Below are positions 42,666 to 50,396 of a stretch of DNA of 64,000 bases, in pieces. The stretch lies in contig JAEWGC010000035.1 in the NCBI GenBank assembly GCA_023388495.1, positions 1 through 64,000 of the forward strand. The letters run 5' to 3'. A program made the translations under genes and the position numbers. Within the stretch, counting starts at the first letter, position 1. Each line of letters starts with the position of its first letter. The notes beneath the pieces were generated by a model that saw only the letters and a list, made by a program, of their open reading frames with translations, had not been told where the DNA came from and made no database searches. The DNA comes from Bacillota bacterium (GTDB lineage: Bacteria > Bacillota > Clostridia > Tissierellales > Tissierellaceae).

Positions 42666-42697
42666 AAAACTAGGTGGAGAACACCTAGTTTTTTTTA
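42666..42697 (+). terminator. Terminator after wrbA (CTAG family)
   Basis: AAAACTAGGTG pairs with CACCTAGTTTT around GAGAA, then T's. It is the first of several terminators here built on AAACTAG...CTAGTTT. Confidence 0.9.
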
Positions 42698-42746
42698 TGA
42701 AATAAATATATAATAGAAGAGGCAATTTATATTAAGGAGGAGAAAT

Positions 42747-43655
42747 ATGCAAGCATCTTTTGTAACACAGCAGGTCGCAGTATTAGCCTTACTTATGGCT
42801 ATAGGATATGTAGCAACTAAGAAAAATATAATAAATGAAAGTATATCAAAGGGCATGACCCAAATACTTACGGCAATAGCATTACCAGCCCTTATAATTT
42901 CATCTTTTAATATAAGATATTCTAAAGATACATTAAGGGGAGTATTATTGATATTTATATATTCTCTAGGAATACATTTTCTTACCATATTAATAGCTAA
43001 GATATTCTTTGTTAAATATCCTAAGGGAAAAAATGTAGTCCTTAGATTTGGTACTATATTCCCTAACTCAGGATTTATGGGATTACCACTGATATTTGAG
43101 TTATTCGGACAGGAAGCAGTGCTTTATGCATCTATATTTACTATTCCATATCATACCTTACAATGGACCTATGGTGAAAGTATATTATCAAAGGAAAAAG
43201 GAGAATCACCAATTAGAAAGATTGCAACAACTCCAGCATTAATTGCAATAATTATCGGTACAATAGTATTTATTCTAAAAATAGAGATGCCTTATGTAGT
43301 TAGTAAGTCACTTTCAATGCTGTCGTCTCTTACTTCACCTTTATCAATGTTAATATTAGGTGAAAAAATTACAAAGCTAAAGTTTAAAGAAATAGTTGGA
43401 GATAAGGATATATACTATGGTTGTTTCATTAGATTAATAGTATCACCAATTATATCATTAGTTTTACTAAGGATTATAAATGCACCTGAACTGCTTACAA
43501 ATGTTGTGGTTACTATGCAATCCTTGCCAGCGGCTATATTACTTGTGGTATTGACTCAAAAACATGATGGAGAAATAGAGTTTGCTTCTAAGTTTACGAT
43601 AATATCTCATATAGTGTCTATATTAACAATACCACTTATTTCAATGTTGTTATAA
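42747..43655 (+). CDS. AEC-family (auxin efflux carrier-like) transporter
   Basis: This membrane transporter (302 aa, ten helices in two five-helix halves) is of the AEC family. The start LLMAIGYVATKKNIINESISKGMTQ and the segment FGTIFPNSGFMGLPLIFELFGQEAVLYAS are characteristic. Bacterial members export or exchange malate, malonate and other organic anions. It is 12 nt upstream of an M20 amidohydrolase, so the two probably act on the same amide or acid. Start follows AAGGAGGAG. Confidence 0.9.
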   Translation: MQASFVTQQVAVLALLMAIGYVATKKNIINESISKGMTQILTAIALPALIISSFNIRYSKDTLRGVLLIFIYSLGIHFLTILIAKIFFVKYPKGKNVVLRFGTIFPNSGFMGLPLIFELFGQEAVLYASIFTIPYHTLQWTYGESILSKEKGESPIRKIATTPALIAIIIGTIVFILKIEMPYVVSKSLSMLSSLTSPLSMLILGEKITKLKFKEIVGDKDIYYGCFIRLIVSPIISLVLLRIINAPELLTNVVVTMQSLPAAILLVVLTQKHDGEIEFASKFTIISHIVSILTIPLISMLL

Positions 43656-43667
43656 GGAGTTGAAGAA

Positions 43668-44855
43668 ATGTTTAATATAATAGATGAAGTAAAAGGGATA
43701 GAAGGAGAAATAATTAATTGGAGAAGAAAACTTCACCAAATACCAGAGGTTGGTTTAAATCTACCAAAGACGACAAAGTTTATCATGAATGAATTAGATA
43801 AAATGAACATAGAATATCATACTCTAGTAAATGGAAATGCTATAGTTGGATTAATAAAAGGCAAAGAAGATGGAAAGACAATAGGATTAAGAGCAGATAC
43901 CGATGCCCTTCCAGTTAGAGAGGAGACAGGCCTAGATTTTGCATCAACTAATGGATGTATGCATGCCTGTGGACATGATGGTCATACTGCTATTTTACTT
44001 GGGGTGGCTAAAATACTTAATGAAAATAGAGACAAATTTAAAGGAAATGTAAAGTTATTGTTTCAACCAGGAGAAGAATATCCAGGTGGTGCAAGGCCTA
44101 TGATAGAAGAAGGTGCTCTTGAAAATCCAAAAGTTGATGGAGTAATGGGGCTACACTTAGGAAGCCTAGGAAAAGGTATTCCTATGGGAAAGATAGGAGT
44201 ATCCTATGGGGCTATGATGGCAGCAGTAGATGTAATGCATATAAAAATAAATGGTAAAGGGTCTCACGGTGCATACCCTCATCAATCAATAGATCCTATT
44301 GTTACAGCCTCAGAAATTGTCTTAGCATTACAGACAATAGTAAGCCGTGAAGTAGATCCAGTGGAGCCAGCAGTGGTATCTGTCACAAGAATATCTGGAG
44401 GATTTAACCATAATATAATTCCAGATTCGGTAGAAATACAAGGGACTATAAGAACAGTAAATGAAAATACTAGGCAGAGAATTGCTAAAAGAATAGAAGA
44501 GATTATAAAGGGAATAACTATGGCCCACGAGGCAAGCTACGAAATCGATTATGAACATTGCTATCCAGCACTTATAAACTCAGAAGGGTTTACTAAAGGA
44601 TTTGTAGAGTCGGCTAAAAAAATAATTCCAGAAGAAGATATAGTGGAAATGAAATCACCTGTAATGGGTGCAGAGGATATGTCATTTTTCCTACAGAAAG
44701 CTTCAGGTACATTCTTTTACCTAAGTAACCTAGGAAAAATAGACGGTGAGTTCCACCATCATCATAATCCAAAGTTTGATATAGATGAAAAAGAAATGTG
44801 GAAGGGCGCAGCACTTATTATACAAGGAACAATAGATTGGTTAAACAAAAACTAG
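43668..44855 (+). CDS. M20-family amidohydrolase
   Basis: This zinc amidohydrolase (395 aa) resembles IAA-amino-acid, hippurate and N-acyl-amino-acid hydrolases. The metal site is visible: CGHDGH near 100, PGEEYPGGA, GLHLG (about 160) and HHHHNPKFDIDE near the end. The dimerisation insert (about 185-300) is present (KGSHGAYPHQSIDPI). It would release a free amino acid and an acid; the natural acyl group is unknown. Its TAG stop codon is itself part of the terminator stem that follows. Confidence 0.93.
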   Translation: MFNIIDEVKGIEGEIINWRRKLHQIPEVGLNLPKTTKFIMNELDKMNIEYHTLVNGNAIVGLIKGKEDGKTIGLRADTDALPVREETGLDFASTNGCMHACGHDGHTAILLGVAKILNENRDKFKGNVKLLFQPGEEYPGGARPMIEEGALENPKVDGVMGLHLGSLGKGIPMGKIGVSYGAMMAAVDVMHIKINGKGSHGAYPHQSIDPIVTASEIVLALQTIVSREVDPVEPAVVSVTRISGGFNHNIIPDSVEIQGTIRTVNENTRQRIAKRIEEIIKGITMAHEASYEIDYEHCYPALINSEGFTKGFVESAKKIIPEEDIVEMKSPVMGAEDMSFFLQKASGTFFYLSNLGKIDGEFHHHHNPKFDIDEKEMWKGAALIIQGTIDWLNKN

Positions 44856-44874
44856 ACTCGTGTCTAGTTTTTTT
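44847..44874 (+). terminator. Terminator after the amidohydrolase gene (CTAG family)
   Basis: AAAAACTAGAC pairs with GTCTAGTTTTT around a short loop, then T's. The CTAG includes the stop codon of the gene. Confidence 0.85.
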
Positions 44875-45062
44875 GTGTATTATGATAGTTTACATTTTAT
44901 AATGTATATTTCTTTATCTATAGATATTTTTTATATATTTCATACTTTTCATAGATATTACTAATTGGACTTTAGAAAATAATAGTGCTACATTTTTAAT
45001 GATACACAGTTTTGTATTGTTGCAAGAGTAGTATAATAAGATTATAGGTAGGAGGCTTATCA

Positions 45063-46154
45063 ATGAACAAAAAATTTATTGCTTTATTACTCGTGGTTGC
45101 ATTGATGATAACAGTACTTGCAGGATGTAAACAAGAATTAAAGCAATCTGACAATGATCAAGTAAAAGAAGAACCAGTAGTTAACAAAGAAGACTCACAA
45201 AGTGAAGAAGTAGAAGCAGTGGATGTAAGGAAGGTTTTTGTTTCTCCACAATGGGTTAAGAGTGTTATAGATGGAGAACAAGAGGAATCAAAGAAATATG
45301 TGATTTTAGAAGCTTCTTGGGGGAGTGCTAATGATAGTCCTGATTACAATACTGGTCACATACCAGGCGCTATCCATGTTGATATTGCAAGTATAGAGGG
45401 AGAGCCTTACTGGAATATAAAATCTCCAGAAGAAGTAGAACAAGCAATGCTTGACCTTGGAATTACAAAAGATACAGTTGTTATTCTATATGGCTCAGAT
45501 GTATCTGGTACTGCTAGAGTAGCTTATGCATATCTTTGGGCTGGAGTAGATAATGTTAAGGTTTTAGATGGAAGCTTAAACGCTTGGACAAAGGCAGGAT
45601 ATGAATTAGAAACTACTGCAAATGCTGCAACACCTGCAACAGAATTTGGTGCAAAGGTTCCAGTAAATCCTCAATATTGGATGTCAGTAGAAAATGTAGC
45701 AAAGAAATTAGAAGAAGACTCAAACTTTAAACTAGTAAGTATTCGTTCTTATAAAGAATTCAATGGTGATACAAGTGGTTATTCCTATATAGATAAAGCA
45801 GGAGAGCCTAAGGGTGCTGTTTGGGGTAAAGCTGGTAGTGATCCATATCATATGGAAGACTATACCCATGAAGATGGAACATATATTAATATGGATGAAA
45901 TGAAAGAGCTATGGAAAGATCTTGATTTCACTTTAGATAATGAACTTTCCTTCTATTGTGGAACAGGCTGGCGTGCATCTATTCCGTTTTTAATTATGTA
46001 TGAAAATGGATATACAAATATGAGTATGTTTGATGGTGGATGGTATCAATGGCAAATGAATGATAATCTTCCAGTTCAAGTGGGAGACCCTGATGCTGGT
46101 GAAGCTGTTTATACAACAGTAGGTGACCTTACAAATGATAAGGCAGCAAAATAA
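45063..46154 (+). CDS. Rhodanese-like sulfurtransferase lipoprotein
   Basis: This is a membrane-anchored tandem rhodanese (363 aa). A lipobox LAGC puts the lipidated Cys at 22, followed by an acidic linker to about 55. The first domain (about 60-190; EASWGSANDSPDYNTGHIPGAIHVD) has a Gly-Ser at the active loop (VILYGSDVSGTARV) and is inactive. The second (about 210-345) has an active-site loop CGTGWRAS with C299. It probably transfers sulfane sulfur outside the membrane. A small membrane protein gene overlaps its end by 20 nt. Confidence 0.92.
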   Translation: MNKKFIALLLVVALMITVLAGCKQELKQSDNDQVKEEPVVNKEDSQSEEVEAVDVRKVFVSPQWVKSVIDGEQEESKKYVILEASWGSANDSPDYNTGHIPGAIHVDIASIEGEPYWNIKSPEEVEQAMLDLGITKDTVVILYGSDVSGTARVAYAYLWAGVDNVKVLDGSLNAWTKAGYELETTANAATPATEFGAKVPVNPQYWMSVENVAKKLEEDSNFKLVSIRSYKEFNGDTSGYSYIDKAGEPKGAVWGKAGSDPYHMEDYTHEDGTYINMDEMKELWKDLDFTLDNELSFYCGTGWRASIPFLIMYENGYTNMSMFDGGWYQWQMNDNLPVQVGDPDAGEAVYTTVGDLTNDKAAK

Positions 46155-46575
46155 AAATAAATATATATGCGTGATTTTCTATATTGTTATAGAGGCTTTG
46201 GCAATAATTGGGGCTTATGTAACTAATCATTATACCAAAACTCGTATGGGGATGCTTCGGCATGTAGTATATCTTAACGGTAAATGGGAGAAGTCATTGC
46301 CTATTCCAATAATAAAATGGATAGCAATAAGTATCATTATTGCCCTTGTAATTCTCGCATATCTACGTTATCATAAGGAAAAGGCAAGTTTTAAGGTTAA
46401 TATGATGGTAATGTTATTGACTATTGCCGTAAGTGGATGGACAGTATATTTTTTGCTTGCTTATAATACAGAAAGAAATCGTGCATATTATATTATTAGT
46501 GTTTGTTTCATACTGGCAACAGTGCTTCAGAATATTATATATCACTGTAGTCATTCGATTAAATTAAAGAATTGA
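46135..46575 (+). CDS. Four-helix membrane protein coupled to the rhodanese gene
   Basis: This unrecognised 146-aa protein has four hydrophobic segments (about 12-30, 62-80, 90-110, 120-138), a basic loop and no catalytic motif. ATG 46135 lies 8 nt after AGGTGA, inside the 3' end of the rhodanese gene in another frame; a GTG at 46123 would place that site inside the gene. The overlap implies coupled translation and perhaps a shared membrane complex. A single Cys in the first helix and one near the C-terminus are the only thiols. Confidence 0.7.
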   Translation: MIRQQNKNKYICVIFYIVIEALAIIGAYVTNHYTKTRMGMLRHVVYLNGKWEKSLPIPIIKWIAISIIIALVILAYLRYHKEKASFKVNMMVMLLTIAVSGWTVYFLLAYNTERNRAYYIISVCFILATVLQNIIYHCSHSIKLKN

Positions 46576-46608
46576 TTTTAAATTTTAGATGAGAATTAGT
46601 TGATTAAA

Positions 46609-46637
46609 TAAAAACTAGGCGAAGGCCTAGTTTTTAG
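46609..46637 (+). terminator. Terminator after the four-helix protein (CTAG family)
   Basis: AAAAACTAGGC pairs with GCCTAGTTTTT around GAAG. Symmetric, so it may also serve the convergent flavin-reductase gene. Confidence 0.85.
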
Positions 46638-46758
46638 TATATTATCAATTGTTTTTCGTAAAAATTAGGTTGATAACTATCGTATTCCTTGAGAATGGTT
46701 TTTTCAACGCATGCTTCCAATATGCAATTAGGTTACAATTATAGGAGATATAAATTAA

Positions 46759-47268
46759 CTATTCTTTTATAAGTATCTTTATTACCTCTCCAATATATAA
46801 TGTATGATGGTCAGTATTAGGGTAAATTTTTTCATTAAGTTCTTGGTCTATAAAGGATTCAGATTTATATTCTTGGGCAAATAGTTTTCTACAGAAAATT
46901 GATATATTTGCTTCTTGGAAATAAGGAACATTATTATCATGTATAACTGTAAGATTAGATTTTTCGATTTTATCCTCATCCCTTCCAGATTTTGTTCCAA
47001 GATAAGATAGTGTTTCTCTAAAACTTTCGTCAAAGAATGTTAATGAAAATGAGTCCGCATTATCTACAAATTCCTTAGTATATCTTTGTGGGCGAATAAC
47101 TATATATGCTACATTTTTATTCCACATTACTCCTAAACCACCCCAAGATGCAGTCATTGTGTTAACTTTCCCATCCTTTTCAGCAGTAATTAACATCCAA
47201 TCCTTGCCAATTAGCTTAAATGGACTATAGTGAAACTCTTCGGGTTTAATTTCTTTAAATTTAGTCAT
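46759..47268 (-). CDS. Flavin reductase-like FMN-binding protein
   Basis: This 169-aa split-barrel flavoprotein of the flavin reductase family has DWMLITAEKDGKVNTMTASWGGLGVMWNK near the start (FMN site), YIVIRPQRYTKEFVDNADSFSLTFF and a C-terminal HHTLYIGEVIKILIKE. It may reduce flavin with NAD(P)H or act as a flavin-dependent electron carrier. I choose ATG 47268 with GGAGGG 7 nt upstream over ATG 47304. A second, nonsense-mutated copy of identical length lies at 53646-54155. Confidence 0.9.
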   Translation of the reverse strand: MTKFKEIKPEEFHYSPFKLIGKDWMLITAEKDGKVNTMTASWGGLGVMWNKNVAYIVIRPQRYTKEFVDNADSFSLTFFDESFRETLSYLGTKSGRDEDKIEKSNLTVIHDNNVPYFQEANISIFCRKLFAQEYKSESFIDQELNEKIYPNTDHHTLYIGEVIKILIKE

Positions 47269-47487
47269 GTTTAATCCCTCCATATTCCTTATTATACATA
47301 TCATTATATAATAAGAGAGAATAAATTTATAGGTTATTGGTTTAGAGAAATAAAAACGAACTAGATGGAGAACAATAGAATAAATTATATCTATATAAAA
47401 GAAGAAGATATAACATTTCTCAATTATACAACAAATAGTATGTATACTATAATTTACTTATAGAAATTATAGGAGGAGGTTTTATTA

Positions 47488-48045
47488 ATGAATCAGAGGA
47501 ATAGTACTTATGCATTGATTTTCTCAGCCTTAGGCATTGCTCTAAATATAGTACTTGGTACAGTAGCTGGAATTATTAATATCCCATTATTATATCTTGA
47601 TACTATAGGAACTATATTTACGGCAGCTATATTTGGACCATGGTATGGGGCCTTAACTGGGGGATTGACTAATGTAATTCAAGGGCTTATCACAGGACCC
47701 AAGATAATCCCATTTGCTTTGGTTAATATTGTAGTTGGAATTGTTGTTGGTTTAATCGCTAAAAGGTGGAGATTTAACTTTGTAGTAGCAACTATAACAG
47801 GATTGATACTTGCAGTGGTAGCTCCATTAATTGGTACACCTATAGCTACTTATGTATATGGAGGTATTACAGGGGACTTTAACGATGTTGTATTTACTTG
47901 GCTAGTTCAATCAGGGCAGAAGATTTTTACAGCAGCATTTATTCCTAGAATTACGAGTAATTTTATTGATAAGATAGCAAGTTGTTTAATTGTTGCTTTG
48001 CTAATTCAAAGACTTCCAAAAAGATATACTGAAGGGGTAAAATAG
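47488..48045 (+). CDS. ECF transporter S component (CD3073 type)
   Basis: This 185-aa membrane protein has five to six helices and the S-component pattern: an N-terminal ALIFSALGIALNIVLGTVAGIINIPLLYLDTIGT (parts) and FGPWYGALTGGLTNVIQGLITGP. S components bind a vitamin-like or nucleobase-like substrate and use a shared EcfAAT module, which is not encoded nearby. It resembles the clostridial CD3073 family. It abuts the TudS-like desulfidase gene with no gap, which points to uptake of a sulfur-bearing compound. Start follows AGGAGGAGG. Confidence 0.88.
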   Translation: MNQRNSTYALIFSALGIALNIVLGTVAGIINIPLLYLDTIGTIFTAAIFGPWYGALTGGLTNVIQGLITGPKIIPFALVNIVVGIVVGLIAKRWRFNFVVATITGLILAVVAPLIGTPIATYVYGGITGDFNDVVFTWLVQSGQKIFTAAFIPRITSNFIDKIASCLIVALLIQRLPKRYTEGVK

Positions 48046-48534
48046 ATGGAAAGAAGTAAACGGGTTATTTTCATTTCTCACTGTATAATAAACCAGAATA
48101 CTGTAGTCTGTCCATTGGCTAGAGCTAAGGGTGCATATAGGGAAATCATTGAAGAAATTATGAATAATGAAATAGGAATTCATCAACTCCCTTGCCCTGA
48201 ATATAGACATTTGGGACTTAAAAGAGAGCCTATGGATAAAAACCAGTATGATACTATAGAATATAGAAATCTCTGTAAGAATATATCCCAAGATACTATC
48301 AATATAATGAAGGAATACTTAGATAATGATTATGAAATAGTAGGGCTAATAGGTATCAATGAAAGTCCAACCTGTAGTATAAGAGGTGCAAAAGGTATAC
48401 TTATGGAAGAGTTATTAGCCTTGGCAAAGAAAGAAAAAATAAACTTAAGAACCATAGATGTTCCAACGAATTATATGGACGGAAGAGATAATGAAGAGTT
48501 TATTAAAGAATTAGAAGGATTAATGAAAAACTAG
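48046..48534 (+). CDS. TudS-related desulfidase (CD3072 type)
   Basis: This 162-aa protein is of the DUF523/TudS group. Three cysteines sit in the expected contexts: FISHCIINQN (near 14), QLPCPEYRH (near 50) and ESPTCSIRGA (near 109). In TudS these hold a [4Fe-4S] cluster with one open iron that takes sulfur from thiouracil-type substrates. The ATG directly follows the TAG of the S-component gene. Uptake plus desulfuration of a thio-compound is the simplest reading. Confidence 0.87.
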   Translation: MERSKRVIFISHCIINQNTVVCPLARAKGAYREIIEEIMNNEIGIHQLPCPEYRHLGLKREPMDKNQYDTIEYRNLCKNISQDTINIMKEYLDNDYEIVGLIGINESPTCSIRGAKGILMEELLALAKKEKINLRTIDVPTNYMDGRDNEEFIKELEGLMKN

Positions 48535-48556
48535 GTTAATTAACCTAGTTTTTTTA
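48526..48556 (+). terminator. Terminator after the desulfidase gene (CTAG family)
   Basis: AAAAACTAGGTTAAT pairs perfectly with ATTAACCTAGTTTTT. The stop codon TAG is part of the stem. Confidence 0.9.
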
Positions 48557-48637
48557 TATCATTATCTATTAAATAAACAACGAAAATTGTATAATAGAGA
48601 ATATATAAGGAAATTAAGGAATGTTAGGAGAGTAATC

Positions 48638-48967
48638 ATGCAAATAACACCATTAAGCCAACAACAATACAAAAACTTTATCCTAGACTTCAAATATACA
48701 ACTACCTACTACTATGATATAGAAATCAACCCTAATGAAATATTCTCTATATCTATAGATAAAAAACCCTTCGGATTTTTCACTTAATGAGGATGGGGAA
48801 GTATTAGGATATTTGGAAGTAACAGGTAATCCTGGAATAATAGACTAAGGATAACGGAAATACTAATATTGGATGAATTTAGAGTAAATGGAATTGATCT
48901 AAGTTCATATACTAATGATGATGTTGATAAAAGAGAAGTCAGATTAGAGATGACATATAAAGTATAG
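48638..48967 (+). pseudogene. Decayed GNAT acetyltransferase gene
   Basis: Three fragments of one acetyltransferase can be read in different frames. From ATG 48638 (RBS GGAGAGTAATC): MQITPLSQQQYKNFILDFKY to a stop near 48787. Then EDGEVLGYLEVT in another frame. Then RITEILILDEFRVNGID, joined to YTNDDVDKREVRLEM near the end. The acetyl-CoA-binding loop and following helix are deleted. The total length is about half of an intact member. Frameshifts plus deletion make a working product very unlikely. Confidence 0.75.
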
Positions 48968-49002
48968 TGATAGACAATTAATAATTTCTAGGAGGAGATT
49001 TT

Positions 49003-49473
49003 ATGAAGCTGATTAAATTTGGTATAACTGTAATCATAATTATTTTGATATTTAATGTTTTAGGTATGTTTAATGCTGAAACCAGCAAAAAAGTTGATGA
49101 TGCAATAGATATAACTAAAGTTAAAATTAGTGAATTTAAATATAAGGATAAGTCCATAGTAGATATGTCATTAAAGGAGTTATCCTCAAATATCTCTTCT
49201 GATATCAATTATCTAAAGGAAGAGATAATTACTGAGGATAGGATTAAATTATCAGGAAAAGGATTATCTATAACTATGAGCCCCAAAAAAGATATAATCC
49301 TTATTGCTGAGGTTGATACTTCAGAATCTAAGGCTGTAGAATCCTTAGAGAAGCTTCTATATAGTTTAATGAAGAAAGATATAAAAATTCCAGAGGAAAT
49401 TTTAGAGAAAAGCAGTTTTACGGTTATGATAGAAAAGATAGATGGAGAATATAATGTTAAATTTAGCGAATAA
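49003..49473 (+). CDS. Membrane-anchored protein of unknown function
   Basis: This unrecognised 156-aa protein has an N-terminal hydrophobic segment (about 5-24, without a lipobox) and a soluble rest rich in Lys, Glu and Ile. It probably faces outwards as a signal-anchored or secreted protein. LSGKGLSITMSPKKDIILIAEVDTSES (parts) suggests a beta-strand core. No motif is conserved enough to name a family. ATG 49003 follows TAGGAGGAG. It is transcribed with the DUF1653 gene 45 nt downstream, perhaps. Confidence 0.7.
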   Translation: MKLIKFGITVIIIILIFNVLGMFNAETSKKVDDAIDITKVKISEFKYKDKSIVDMSLKELSSNISSDINYLKEEIITEDRIKLSGKGLSITMSPKKDIILIAEVDTSESKAVESLEKLLYSLMKKDIKIPEEILEKSSFTVMIEKIDGEYNVKFSE

Positions 49474-49518
49474 AAATTGAGAATTTAAAAGAAAGCTGAC
49501 TAAAAAAAGGAGTAATAT

Positions 49519-49752
49519 ATGAATAGCCAAGATGCTAGAAAAATCAAGACTAATACAAAACTTAGGCATTTCAAAGGAAAAGAATATCTAGTTCTTCATG
49601 TAGCAAAGCATTCAGAAACATTAGAAGATATGGTTGTATACCAAGCTTTATATGGAGAATTTGGAATTTGGGTTAGACCATTGGATATGTTTTTACAGAA
49701 AATAGAGAGAGATGGAAAGATAATTAATAGGTTTGAAGAGATTGTTGAATGA
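49519..49752 (+). CDS. DUF1653 protein
   Basis: This 77-aa protein is one DUF1653 domain: LRHFKGKEYLVLHVAKHSETLEDMVVYQALYGEFGIWVRPLDMF (parts) is the family signature. Function is unknown. The ATG follows AAAAGGAG. Its 3' end is convergent with the YaiI/YqxD gene. Confidence 0.9.
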   Translation: MNSQDARKIKTNTKLRHFKGKEYLVLHVAKHSETLEDMVVYQALYGEFGIWVRPLDMFLQKIERDGKIINRFEEIVE

Positions 49753-49765
49753 GTATACCTCTACT

Positions 49766-50206
49766 TTAGGGTATATTCTTTTCAACCAATCTCTTTAAGC
49801 TTCTTTCAAATTCCCTATCTGATTCGGAGTTTCTTTTTTTAGCTTTACCATAATATTTATTTTGTTTTCTAAGCTGTTGATGCAAATGTCTGCGATTTAA
49901 CATCCCATCTATATTATTTGTGGAGAATACTAGTCCATTTTGACTTATGGGAATAGCTTCCTTAGATAGGCACATGGCTGCTAAGCCATAATCTTGGGTG
50001 ATAATTATGTCCCCTTTTTTTATCCTATTAACAATATAAAAGTCTGCACTATCACGAGAGATGTCCACAGAAACAACTGTTGCATAAGAGTCTGTAATTT
50101 CATGAGAATAATTTTTTACAATTATTATTTCTAGTTTATGGTTTTTAGCAATTTCAACTGCTTCATCAACTACTGGACAACCATCTGCATCTACATAAAT
50201 CTTCAT
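49766..50206 (-). CDS. YaiI/YqxD (DUF188) PIN-like protein
   Basis: This 146-aa protein is of the UPF0178 family, with acidic residues in a PIN-nuclease-like arrangement: YVDADGCPVVDEAVEIA at the start, SADFYIVNRIKKGDIIITQDYGLAAMCL (parts) in the middle and the basic LNRRHLHQQLRKQNKYYGKAKKR. A nuclease activity has been suggested for the fold but not assigned. Start follows GAGGTGATAAT on the minus strand. Confidence 0.92.
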   Translation of the reverse strand: MKIYVDADGCPVVDEAVEIAKNHKLEIIIVKNYSHEITDSYATVVSVDISRDSADFYIVNRIKKGDIIITQDYGLAAMCLSKEAIPISQNGLVFSTNNIDGMLNRRHLHQQLRKQNKYYGKAKKRNSESDREFERSLKRLVEKNIP

Positions 50207-50396
50207 ATTATCACCTCAGTTTATTATATCACGGAAATCGTTTATATAGACTATAAAACCATTATTTTCTGACAAATATACATTGAATATGTTAAAATAG
50301 TCTTTAGGTATATAAACTTTTTTGCTAATATCAAAGTAGGATGGACATAATCAAAATAAATAAAAATATATTGTTTATAGATATGGTGGTGGATAG

